NCBI GenBank assembly: GCA_026873275.1
Contig: JANTUC010000015.1
Span: 868,001-932,000 of the forward strand
DNA from: Pseudopithomyces maydicus
Taxonomy: Eukaryota > Ascomycota > Dothideomycetes > Pleosporales > Didymosphaeriaceae
DNA: 64,000 nt
Direction of reading: 5' to 3'
Below, piece by piece: positions 22,237 to 32,193 of this stretch (within the stretch, counting starts at the first letter, position 1; each line of letters starts with the position of its first letter). Under the pieces are notes generated by a model that saw only the letters and a list, made by a program, of their open reading frames with translations, was not told the origin of the DNA and did not search any database. The position numbers were made by a program, and so were the translations under genes.

Positions 22237-24153
22237 ATGATGATGGACATTTCCTCAATTCGTCGCCGCAAGGCCTTTGTTTCATTGCTCGCAGCATCAT
22301 CTATCGTCTCCATAACTTCGGCAAGGCCAGAACCCGTTTCGAGATCGCACATTCTCTCTCGTTCGACCAATGAAACATTACCATACCGCAATGCATCATT
22401 ATGTATTGAAGATCGGGTGGATGATCTATTGTCTCGGATGACAGTGGAAGAAAAGGCAGGGCAGCTTTTCCACACACAAATGCAAAAGGGTCTCAACGGC
22501 ACACTCGATCTCGGCAATGTCACACAGCGTCGAAATAGCAGCGAGAACATGATCGGCGAGAAGCTCATGACGCACTTCAATCTAGTTGGAGACGTGACGG
22601 ATGTTCGAGAAAATGCCGAATGGTACAACCGTATCCAGGAGCGCGCGCTGCAAACCAGGCTCGGGATACCGATTACACTCTCCTCAGATCCAAGACACGC
22701 ATTTACAGAAAACATTGGAACTGGCTTTGCAGCAAATCAATTTTCGCAATGGCCGGAGAGCTTGGGCCTAGCCGCCCTGCGGGATGCTGAAATCGTACAG
22801 AAGTTTGCTGAGATCGCGCGAGAGGAGTACATGGCAATCGGTATCCGCTCGGCGCTACATCCGCAGATCGATCTTGTCACCGAGCCACGGTGGGCCCGTA
22901 TCGGAAATACTATGGGCGAAGACGCCAACCTTACATCTGAGCTAGTTGTTGCATATCTCAAAGGGTTCCAAGGCGACAAGCTTGGTTCACACTCCGTCAC
23001 CACGGTCACGAAACATTTCCCTGGCGGTGGACCTATGGAGAATGGCGAGGATAGTCACTTCACATATGGCAAGAACCAGACGTACCCAGGGAACAACTTG
23101 GAATATCACCTGATCCCGTTCAGAGCCGCGATCGCGGCGGGTGCTCGTCAAATCATGCCTTACTATAGTCGCCCGATTGGATTGGCAGACTATGACGAAG
23201 TCGGTTTTTCGTTCAACAAGGGCATCATCACCGACCTTCTACGAGGAGAGCTTGGGTTCCAAGGAATTGTATGCAGCGATTGGGGTCTTATCACCGATAC
23301 CGTAATCTTAGGCCAGGATATGCCTGCACGAGCATGGGGCGTCGAAAGCCTCAGTGAACTTCAACGCGCAGCCATGGTGCTCAACGCTGGTGTTGATCAG
23401 TTTGGGGGTGAGCAACGTCCAGAGCTGATTGTCGAGCTTGTTGAGACCGGTGTGATATCGGAAGAGCGTCTCGATGTATCAGTTCGCCGTCTTTTGCACG
23501 AGAAGTTTGCACTCGGACTTTTCGAAAACCCGTTCGTGGATGTCGAAGACGCTGTGCGGGTGGTCGGCAACTCCTACTTCCGTCGTATTGGTAACGAAAC
23601 TCAGCGCAAGGCGTACACGCTCCTCGCCAACAACGACGACGTCTTACCTCTTAATGCGGCCGACAATATCAAGTTCTACGTTGAAGGAATTGAAGCATCA
23701 TACCTCGAGGCCCGCAATTTGTCTGTGGTTTCCACCCCTGAAGAAGCCGACCTTGCCCTCGTCCGCCTGCAAGCACCCTACGAGCCGCGTCCTGGAGGTT
23801 TCGAAGCCAACTACCATGCTGGATCCCTAGAATACAATGCAACCGAGAAAGCGCGACAAGCAGCCATCTATGCCGCTGTCCCTACCATCGTTGACATCTA
23901 TCTCGATCGTCCAGCGGCCATACCTGAAATTGCTGATTCCGCAAAGGCATTGTTGGCCAATTTCGGAGCGAGCCCTGACGCACTCTTGGATGTACTTTTT
24001 GGTGTTGATGGTGCGCAGCCGCTGGGTAAGCTACCTTTCGACTTACCGCGAAGCATGGCAGCAGTAGAGGCGAGTAAAGAAGATGTTCCTTTTGATACCG
24101 AAAACCCGGTCTTTAGGTTCGGCGATGGATTGAGATATGCTGAGAAATGTTGA
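22237..24153 (+). CDS. Secreted glycoside hydrolase family 3 (beta-glycosidase type)
   Basis: A single exon encodes 638 residues. The start at 22237 is the first of three ATGs and puts a basic-then-hydrophobic signal peptide (KAFVSLLAASSIVSITSA) at the N-terminus. The GH3 N-terminal barrel is clear: LSRMTVEEKAGQL, the K259-H260 pair in VTKHFPGGG, and the nucleophile Asp348 in IVCSDWG. A second alpha/beta domain follows (RKAYTLLANNDDVLPL to the C-terminus, ending VFRFGDGLRY). No fibronectin-type-III tail is present, unlike long fungal beta-glucosidases, and the absence of introns is also uncommon. Glucosidase, xylosidase or another exo-activity cannot be told apart here. Several N-glycosylation sequons (such as NET, NAS, NGT, NVT) fit secretion. 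Confidence 0.9.
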   Translation: MMMDISSIRRRKAFVSLLAASSIVSITSARPEPVSRSHILSRSTNETLPYRNASLCIEDRVDDLLSRMTVEEKAGQLFHTQMQKGLNGTLDLGNVTQRRNSSENMIGEKLMTHFNLVGDVTDVRENAEWYNRIQERALQTRLGIPITLSSDPRHAFTENIGTGFAANQFSQWPESLGLAALRDAEIVQKFAEIAREEYMAIGIRSALHPQIDLVTEPRWARIGNTMGEDANLTSELVVAYLKGFQGDKLGSHSVTTVTKHFPGGGPMENGEDSHFTYGKNQTYPGNNLEYHLIPFRAAIAAGARQIMPYYSRPIGLADYDEVGFSFNKGIITDLLRGELGFQGIVCSDWGLITDTVILGQDMPARAWGVESLSELQRAAMVLNAGVDQFGGEQRPELIVELVETGVISEERLDVSVRRLLHEKFALGLFENPFVDVEDAVRVVGNSYFRRIGNETQRKAYTLLANNDDVLPLNAADNIKFYVEGIEASYLEARNLSVVSTPEEADLALVRLQAPYEPRPGGFEANYHAGSLEYNATEKARQAAIYAAVPTIVDIYLDRPAAIPEIADSAKALLANFGASPDALLDVLFGVDGAQPLGKLPFDLPRSMAAVEASKEDVPFDTENPVFRFGDGLRYAEKC

Positions 24154-24461
24154 TTAATTATGTGTCAAGTATAAGGGCTTGGACGTTAGCTTTAATGACT
24201 ACTGTATATAAACGATTTCGCGCAATTTCGCTATGGGGTGATTAGATGAATTGGCTATAGTTCTGAATGAAGACTCTCCATTCCATGAAGCTTATAAATG
24301 ATTGAAATGTCACAGAAAGGTGGAAAAAATATGATAAAGTATATTTTCCACCGATAACTATGTGAGGACACTTTCGAGTAGAGGGGTAGAAGGCACTTAA
24401 GCAATTTGCACATTTGATGTTGTACAACGCAAGAAATTATATCGATGTCTCTTACTATCCT
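24154..24461. other. Short intergenic region
   Basis: The 3' flank of the GH3 gene; AT-rich, no gene seen. Confidence 0.4.
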
Positions 24462-24734
24462 TCACAGTCTTCCATGTCGGCTATTGACTCCCGTGTACTT
24501 CCATTGCTGCTGCTGCATGCTCTGAATCGATTGCGTGCAGTTCCCACAAACTTCTTCCCGGTTGTTCGGTACCGGGTCGCTACATCTCATCTCACGCGCG
24601 TCTAAAAGATTGTTGTCATCCCAAGGGTCGTTGTTGATTTCATTCAGACGTTGTTGAAAATAGTGGCAGTACGAAGTACCATAAACGAGGATCTCATGAC
24701 CACATTTATAGGTATAGAGTGTGTCGTAACACAT
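24462..24734 (-). CDS. Small cysteine-rich protein with CGH and CxxC motifs
   Basis: An intronless 90-residue frame starts MCYDTLYTYKCGHE. Cysteines and histidines are arranged as KCGHE, YCHYF, RCSD and VCGNC, a spacing that suggests a small zinc-binding or disulfide-bonded domain. A similar layout (MCY...CGH...C...CxxC) is common in short unnamed fungal proteins; that comparison is from memory and not a named family. No signal peptide is present. The residue composition is protein-like in this frame only. Function is unknown. Confidence 0.5.
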   Translation of the reverse strand: MCYDTLYTYKCGHEILVYGTSYCHYFQQRLNEINNDPWDDNNLLDAREMRCSDPVPNNREEVCGNCTQSIQSMQQQQWKYTGVNSRHGRL

Positions 24735-25901
24735 TGTGGGCCAGCAACACAAAATAGTTTTTACCAAGGAGAACTCTGCTCAATAAAAATTGAACCAGAG
24801 GGAGAACGGAAGAAGGATAGTACGTGTTAAGGTTGAGGCATGTGTATAATAAATGGTACATATACCTTATATGTTTCGCTGTTCGCGTTCTCCAGTGTGA
24901 CTGTTCGCCAGACAAAATGAAATCATGGAGTAACTCATCCTACTACTATATTGGTACATATTGACAGCGCTCAAGCGAGCGTTTTCGTCATGATAATCTG
25001 CCTAATGAGGTGTACTGATTGCACAGTTACAGGGTCTGTGTCCCACGTCTTCCATTATTGGTCAGCTTTGTCGTATAGGTGGCATTGATCGTTGGCCTCT
25101 TTCCACAAACCAAGGTAAGTGAGTTGTGACCACATCAGTATCTCATCCAGAATGTATCTACCAGCTCGCTATGAACTCGGTGATTGATTATTGACGTACC
25201 AGCAGATATGTATTTCTTGCCGTTTTGGCTCCGCTATGCATAATGTACCAGCATGGTACATGTGTTTGTTTGTCAAATGTCGGACCGAGCTCCCCGTCCT
25301 ATCTATACTCTGTTCGTCGCTATCATCTGGTCGTTTGTTTTGTTAGCTGGACCGTCACACAAGCTTGCTTACTTTTCTGCAACACCAAATCATATGAAAG
25401 GGATCCCTCATTGGTAACACATTACACTCCCCCAAAACGAACGGGCCAGCACCCTATCTTGGTGCAACAAGTATGATGCCACGTCATGATAGGTTGATTT
25501 ACCTAAATAGTAAAGCGGTAACGGCTTTAACTTTGCAACTCAAATGTACCATTTAAGAGCAAGGAAATTCCTAATCTTTCAGATTAATGTGTTTACTTCA
25601 AGCAATTGTCGCAGGCTGCATAGTCTGTTTCCTTCCACCGCCTGGTAATTCCAGGCTTGCGCACTAGAAACCAACAACATCAAATCTTGAAGTAAATCGT
25701 ACATATGCAGAAGCATGACGCTTTTTTACAAATATGCCTAACTTATACTAGTCCATAAACCTTATCTTATGATTGTGGATTCACCGATAATAGAAAACTT
25801 ATCTCTTGCAAAGGCGTTGGACAAGATAGCGTTGATTTAGCAACACATCATTACTTGTCTCTTAGATATCATGTATTTAAATTTATACGTTCATTAAATC
25901 A
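24735..25901. other. AT-rich intergenic region
   Basis: 1.2 kb with no supported coding sequence. It is the 3' flank of the GH76 gene and the promoter side of the small Cys-rich gene. Confidence 0.4.
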
Positions 25902-27074
25902 TTAGGGTTTCCATGTTATCCTGCCAGCAATACTCCGACTTCTCACTGGCTTCGCAACATTGTTGCTCGCGCCAATCATCCCATACACAGCCGCTGCGCC
26001 GCCATTTGCTCTGATAGCCGCATCAACAACCTCCAAAGCGACGTAATGCTCCATTGGATTCAAAGATGGATTCCAGACGCTCCGAGTTCGTCCCGAAATT
26101 CCCGACAACAAGGCTGTTACGGTATCTTTCACATCTGGGAAAACCACTGCCGTAGCACCTATCCATCTCGCCAATATTCCTTTGAAGCTGATTTGATCTG
26201 TGTTGCAAGTTCCTTCGCCCTCGCAGTTGGCCTCGAAGAGTGCATCGTTTCGCACGAAGTTGCGCTGCGCAGCGCTAAGTAGACCCCTTGTACGGTCTGT
26301 CCATTTTGAGTCTGGACTTTGCGATGCCATGACTGCAGCTCCATAGAGAAATACACCTGCATTGTAGCTCCACTGGTCGTGATTCAAGTCCACACATTCC
26401 TTGGAGTCGTCTGTGCCATCGTAAACGTTGAAATCGCCGTCAATGAGTCCTGTACTCATGACCCAATCATAACTCTTTTCTGCCCACGATAATGCATCCG
26501 AGTCTCCGGTAAGCTTTGCCAGACGAGCAGCTAATTGGAAAAATAACCCGTTCGCGATGCTTGACTTGTAATTATAACCTCCTTCTCCAGGGTTGATCTT
26601 GAACTTCATACCACCCCCGCAGGTTGTTGTATCCCAGCGAGCCTTCTGCTCGTTGAACACATTCTGTGCCATGGAAAGAAATGTTGGTGATCCTTCCGGA
26701 ACTGGAACTGCATTCTCTGCCGCCGTAAGCGCGGCAAGCGCCCACCATGCCTGGTCATCATTTCCATGAGCGTCCGGCATCATGAAGTCGTTGGCACCGG
26801 TAGCTTGGTTGTAAAGTGTATTTTTAGACAAATCTTCATATTGCTTATCTCCAGTCGCGGAGCCGTATGTGAAAAGTGCATCGTTCACTATGCCGGATTG
26901 CCACCAGTAGTAGGGCCCTGGTACAAGGGCGACAGAAGGGTTTGGAAGAGTGATTCTGATCATCTGAGCAATCTGTGCAGCGGTAGCGATTAACGATTCA
27001 GTATTCGGTAGGTCCTGGGCGCAAACAACAGTGTACGCAGTTGTTACTGCTGCGATACATGCTGAGCAGCGCAT
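25902..27074 (-). CDS. Secreted GH76 endo-alpha-1,6-mannanase (Dcw1/Dfg5-like)
   Basis: A single exon encodes 390 residues. A short signal peptide (MRCSACIAAVTTAYTVVCAQ) precedes a GH76 (alpha/alpha)6-barrel. The catalytic Asp pair is D106-D107 in NDDQAWW. Further family features are YYWWQSG, TCGGGM, SSIANGLFFQLAARL, NYDG-like YDGTDD, and DQWSYNAGVFLYG. Dcw1/Dfg5 proteins process GPI-mannan at the cell wall. Here the C-terminus ends RITWKP without a hydrophobic GPI-anchor signal, so this copy looks freely secreted and could act on external mannan or on the wall. No introns are seen. Confidence 0.9.
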   Translation of the reverse strand: MRCSACIAAVTTAYTVVCAQDLPNTESLIATAAQIAQMIRITLPNPSVALVPGPYYWWQSGIVNDALFTYGSATGDKQYEDLSKNTLYNQATGANDFMMPDAHGNDDQAWWALAALTAAENAVPVPEGSPTFLSMAQNVFNEQKARWDTTTCGGGMKFKINPGEGGYNYKSSIANGLFFQLAARLAKLTGDSDALSWAEKSYDWVMSTGLIDGDFNVYDGTDDSKECVDLNHDQWSYNAGVFLYGAAVMASQSPDSKWTDRTRGLLSAAQRNFVRNDALFEANCEGEGTCNTDQISFKGILARWIGATAVVFPDVKDTVTALLSGISGRTRSVWNPSLNPMEHYVALEVVDAAIRANGGAAAVYGMIGASNNVAKPVRSRSIAGRITWKP

Positions 27075-28264
27075 GATGATATTTTTCGGTGTAATACAGT
27101 AACGACAGTAGCTGAGTAAAACGAAGTATAGTATAATGAAGTGATATTAAGCGTCTGGGACAAAGAATGACTATGAACCAGTATACTGCTGTAGTGACTG
27201 ACTGACACGGAAGTTTAGGAGTCCGTAAAGAGCGACTGGTATGAGGAAATGGGTCAAACTAAAAGAATGTGATGGAATCGACCAATGTCGGTATCCTGTG
27301 GATTGAAGGGCACCAAGCAGCTATTAGTACCGTAGGTACAGCCTCAATGGGTCTCAAACCAGTACCCAGGGGAGAGCCCTTCCCTGCACTATGCTTCGTG
27401 CCGCATAATAAACATGTATCCGCCCTGTCAAAGAAAACGTGGTTTTCGCATGGCATTTTTGTTATCTTTGTCCAAGCCGGCGATCTGGAAGTGGATCGGG
27501 TATTAGTTCCTAGAGCCCATCCTGCCACAACCTTGCGTGTTCTGAGACGCTTAAGACGACCCGATTGGTTGGTCGAGAAAATGTTTACAAAACTTCCTTT
27601 GAAGTTCGAATATGATTGGGTCAATACACAAGGTAAGGGTGTGTCTGAAATGGAATTAGCCAAGATACGAAGGGTGATGATACACGTCAAGCGGTTTGGC
27701 AGTTACTATAATGGTCGCGTCTATCATGCGCTGTCTCCAGTCAGCCAAAGATGCATCAAATTGCCCACGCATCGCACACTATTATCCAAAGAGCCTAATC
27801 GGGGCAGCAAGGACCGAGCAGTTTCTACCTCAAAGTGACTGCAAGCTCCCTCTGGAATCAAGATACATCTTGAGGTGCTGTCTGGACGACTCGACGGATA
27901 GCAACCAGTTTGTCCGTGACATTTCGGAATGTACTGACATCTGGATACATATTGCTGTTGGTTTCCGCGCGCGCGCGAAGAAGCCAAAGTTAAATGCTAA
28001 GATCGAAACCTTGAGATTCACTGATGATGGCGATTCAGTAGGATGCAAATATCGCCTATACTTGATCTTCGCAATAGAACTCCTGGAGAAAATGTGCTTA
28101 CATAAACGAGGGCCTCGAAACCGTTCCTGCCTCACAGTCACATGGAAGAGATGTACTAACCTAATTAGTCTTAATGTGATGAGGCTACACTAATCCTACA
28201 TAGTGTAGCTTGTCCTTCTATTCCCGTGCTTTTTCCTTCCACGTACCTTTCAACCTACTTGAAT
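27075..28264. other. Intergenic region with unconvincing ORFs
   Basis: Open frames at 27269-27838 (+), 27259-27690 (-) and 27696-28193 (+) overlap one another. None shows a domain, a splice pattern or a clear coding bias. Confidence 0.35.
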
Positions 28265-29560
28265 ATGAATATAGAAAGCTGCATTCAACTACACAATACT
28301 ATTGTTTCCCAAGCGCTACCAAGTCGCTCCCGCAATCACCAACATCGGGTTCAACGCAACTGGTTCGCCGCGCACAACCTCGATCCATTGTCAACAAACA
28401 TCGACTTTGCTATCGACGACAACCTCAGAAGGTTTCTCGAAGGAATTGATGTCGTAGTTCCGGAACAGTATCAACATTCTGCATTCACTCCCTTTCTTGT
28501 CGGGATTGTTGAACCTCATGAGCTGCGGCCTCAAGAATGGGAAGATTGCGACGATTATGACGATGAGTTCATTCTCCTGTATAAAAGCTCGAGCTTGAAT
28601 CATGAGATTGGTGGACTAGTGTTGAGTCTAACCACGCAACAAGTCTGCTTCGTGAGCGATATCTACGAAAGCCCTCGCGAGTGTCTTTGGGGTGATCTTG
28701 ACAAGGTCCTAGAGATCTATATGCGGTGTATTCACGCTGGGAAATTTATTCTTGATGCAGAGCGATTGGGAGGTTGGCGAGTGGAAGAATTTACAGTTGG
28801 GGAATTGAATTTAGCTTTGGAGATGTGGGATAATCTAGTTGCTTCCATTGCAGCGAGATTGCCAACTGAAGCGAGTCGGGTGTTGGATATTGACGGCCCA
28901 GCCCTTATACCCAACCACATTCTCGACATGTACCCCGTCATTCCACCATTTGCTCGCGCATTTCTGTCTCGAGCGAAGAAGCCGACTTTCAAGTATATTG
29001 CGCCACAGCTACAGGTTCCTGACGAGGATTTCATCCATCGGGTGGGACAAGCACTGCAGGAAAGAGATCATGATGCTTCTCTCGCTACCCCGATGCATGA
29101 AATAGCCGATTGTCCTCGGTTCCTATTATTCCCGTGGCGCGTTTCGGGTGTCCCATTACTCTCCCAAGACGATTCCGACCGATGGCGGCTGCCTGGCGGG
29201 CGCTCCCAGATCCTTGACAATCGCGCCGGGCTATATCTCACTCCGGATATCATCCATGCACATGCCAGCACATTACTCCTTCCATTCTCAATTGGTGAAA
29301 ACGGTCGCGTGTTGACAGGGGACGGCTCTAACGTTGAGCGACCTGGTCAAGATGTTCTATACCGACACGGCATGTGCAACCCGTTCATACCTGATCACGG
29401 AACGCCTTTAGCTGCGATACTAGTGAACTGGTGGGAGCAGCTCGAGAACAGCTATTGGACTGTGGATGAGCATGGCGTCGCTGGTGGTGAACAACTGTGG
29501 AGAAGAGCGGACACAGAAGAAGACGCCGAAGACTTTAAGACCGAATGGGCCTGTTCTTGA
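28265..29560 (+). CDS. Hypothetical fungal protein, intronless
   Basis: An open frame of 431 residues starts at the first ATG (MNIESCIQLHN). I do not recognise a domain. It is acidic (WEDCDDYDDEF near residue 100), has no signal peptide or membrane span, and contains regular amphipathic segments (NLRRFLEGIDVVVPEQ, DLDKVLEIYMRCIHAG) and a Trp-rich end (ILVNWWEQLENSYW). It reads as a globular cytosolic or nuclear protein. The length and the strongly single-frame composition make it a real gene. Its neighbours give no functional clue. Confidence 0.75.
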   Translation: MNIESCIQLHNTIVSQALPSRSRNHQHRVQRNWFAAHNLDPLSTNIDFAIDDNLRRFLEGIDVVVPEQYQHSAFTPFLVGIVEPHELRPQEWEDCDDYDDEFILLYKSSSLNHEIGGLVLSLTTQQVCFVSDIYESPRECLWGDLDKVLEIYMRCIHAGKFILDAERLGGWRVEEFTVGELNLALEMWDNLVASIAARLPTEASRVLDIDGPALIPNHILDMYPVIPPFARAFLSRAKKPTFKYIAPQLQVPDEDFIHRVGQALQERDHDASLATPMHEIADCPRFLLFPWRVSGVPLLSQDDSDRWRLPGGRSQILDNRAGLYLTPDIIHAHASTLLLPFSIGENGRVLTGDGSNVERPGQDVLYRHGMCNPFIPDHGTPLAAILVNWWEQLENSYWTVDEHGVAGGEQLWRRADTEEDAEDFKTEWACS

Positions 29561-32193
29561 TAGCATGTTGCTGTATAATCTTGTTGGTGGTTCAATTCAG
29601 TTGCTGTATCCACTGACAGTTCAGTTTGGGTAGCAGAACGAAGTGTGAATGGGCGTAGCAACCATCTCAATGGCTTCCGGGGTTGAATCCATATCCCCAT
29701 ATCTTTAGATAGAGTCGCTCGACGGGACGATATAATATTGGAAAAGGGGAAAACATTAGTTGTCGAAAAACCACAGGAAAGCGTCTTGCTGGAAACTCGT
29801 AGAGATTCATCGAATAAGCTGTATGAGATATGTGGATCTTGGATAGCCACCAAAGGTCAATTTAACTTCTGCTTCCGACTGTCCTACCGACTGTCCTACC
29901 GACTGTCCTAATCAACCCAACCAGGACATGTGGTATGTGTAAATTAATCATAGCCACTCGATTGAAATGAACAGACGTCCTAAAAATACATGTACAATAG
30001 GATGGTGGAGATTGTGGAAGAGGGGCATATTGGGCATAAGTGGCATTGAACGCGCGCGCCAAGGATCACCTGGACATGAGCAGAAGTGGGCCGTGGTTGA
30101 CCAGGGACGACGAACACCACTCGCCAGGTGATGCTGTGTAGCTGATAACAAAGCTAGGCCATCTGGATGGCTCTAGGTTTTGCGCATGGAATGTCATGGC
30201 AAGATGGTACCCAACGGGTTGATCCGAGGACAAGAGGCGTGGTAGCATTCAGTTTAGCTTGAAGACAGCATGCAGCCGTCAGATTATGGTTCTAGATCCA
30301 TCTTGGGCTGCTATCGTGGAGAGGCAACTGTAGCCAACAGTTCGCAGAGCACTGACCGACAGGTCCGAAACGGAGTCGAAACGGAGTGGAGCCACCGTCC
30401 CAACCTCACCCCACCGAGGGTTCAGCAAACACTTCACAAGGTTGGCGTTGCGCAAGTTTCTCGAGAGGTTGTTTCTCTTCTTTAATCACAGGGCCGGATG
30501 CCAGGACGGGAGGTGATGCATGCAATCGAACGGCGCAAGACAGGCGAAACGCAAGTTGGGCTCGTCGGGCACTTGGCCGCACTGGACAGACACAGATGGA
30601 TCAATGAAGTGGAATCAATACGTCCTCGTATTAATTGCCATGGATGGAATATTGAACTCGGGTATTGATGTCCACATGGAGGATAGATGAGTGGCAAGGA
30701 TGAACCAGGGGCGCGCGGGAGTGGAGAGATGGGAGGAGCCAGACACAGCATTTGCACGCGCAATACGTGCGTATCGAGGGCCAGTGGTCGGCCTGGCAAG
30801 ATGGGAGCGGATGGGCAAGAGAGAGAAAAGCGTATCTCTCGTGGGCGATGCGCTGTGAACCAATTGTTTCGGTTGGGCTGGGCATGGGCGAGGCTGGAGG
30901 CTCGCCAATAGATGCCTGCCCGCGCTTGGACTTGAAACACCAACCGAAAGCGGGGCCGCCCTCACTTCACCTACCGGGTGCTACCCCATGGACGGACGCG
31001 ACTTGGGAAGCGCTCCATGGGCGCCTCGTCGCCTGTCGTCGCACTGTGCGATATCGAGTCCCGAACAGCTTCGCGCCATCGCCATTCTTCTCGCCGCGGA
31101 GAGTGCACGGTGACGCGTACAGCATTGCGCCTGCGCCTGCACCTGACGAGAGTTTTCAACCGCCAGTCGGCCAGTCGAACCATGGCAGACCCCAGGCATC
31201 GCGGGAGGTGAGTGTCGCATCTTCACCCAGGCCCCAGTCGGCACGCCCATTGCGCAACGCCGCAACGCCGCAACTCAACGGCACCCGTCACCCGCCTTCT
31301 TGCCCGAGAAGGAAGCTCAAGGCCCATGGCGAGACTCTGGATTCACATTCCGCGTTTGAAGCCCGAAGCACCTGCCTGCCGTATTTCTGCTTCTATCACA
31401 CATCCACCCTCACCATGGCGGTAGATCGTCCTTTCAATATAACATTGACAGAGGCGCGACGCCGGTACACGACATTGACGCCCCGAGCTCGGGACGATGG
31501 ACGGGCGGCTACAAGGCAGGTCCCGCTTATCCACTTTTCCCTGTTGAAACACAGATCCAACACCACGCGCTCAGGCACGAAAAAGCTTGAGATGCGGGCA
31601 GCGTGTAGTGGCGTTTCCAGGTTTCGAGCCCTCTGGCCTGCTGCTCTCTATTGGCTGTTGGTTGCCCTTCCGCTTCCGGCTCTAGCTCTTCGTCTCACCA
31701 CCCATTCACCCGCCTGATATAAGGCCTCGCATGCCATTCTCGGTGCTACAGTCGCGCTCGCATCCATACGGCTGATGCTCGTTGATTCCTGCCTTTTTCT
31801 TCTTTGCATTGTTTAATTCCTCTTTCCACGCTTTCCTTTCTCGCCACAGGTGGCTTAGCGCTCTGACCAACAAAGGTTCACATTGTGCCTTCACTCTATT
31901 GTTGTCTTTATTGAAGCTCCAGAACAATGATTGTGTCGCCCCATGGCCATGAATAGCTAAATGGTATTTCATTCTTCATTGCAGCGCAACGACCTGGACT
32001 TCCTCTTTTCCTCCACATATACTGGTACTTTCCTTTTACATTTCACGCCCAACTATCCAAATCCTACAACCCCCAAACCTCTATCGCAGATCACAGAGCA
32101 CATTTATCTGCGAACCGCATTCCTTGACGGACGATATTCGACCCTGGTAGGCCATATATCGACATACTACACACATCTACACAAGCAAAAACA
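29561..32193. other. Long GC-rich intergenic region with a 12-bp tandem repeat
   Basis: 2.6 kb without a supported gene. A three-copy 12-bp repeat lies at 29875-29910. A 321-codon open frame at 30752-31717 is matched by open frames on the other strand and is best explained by high GC. TATAAGG near 31717 and pyrimidine tracts near 31990-32100 belong to the following gene's promoter. Confidence 0.4.
29875..29910. repeat. Three tandem copies of a 12-bp unit
   Basis: CCGACTGTCCTA stands three times in perfect tandem, 315 bases after the stop of the preceding gene. Confidence 0.85.

Noticed and set aside
27259..28193. Overlapping open frames of 143-189 codons on both strands
   Set aside because: They overlap each other, lack domains and splice signals, and none has clear coding bias.
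30752..31717. 321-codon plus-strand open frame
   Set aside because: GC-rich region with open frames on both strands, no domain, Arg/Pro-biased composition; most likely chance.
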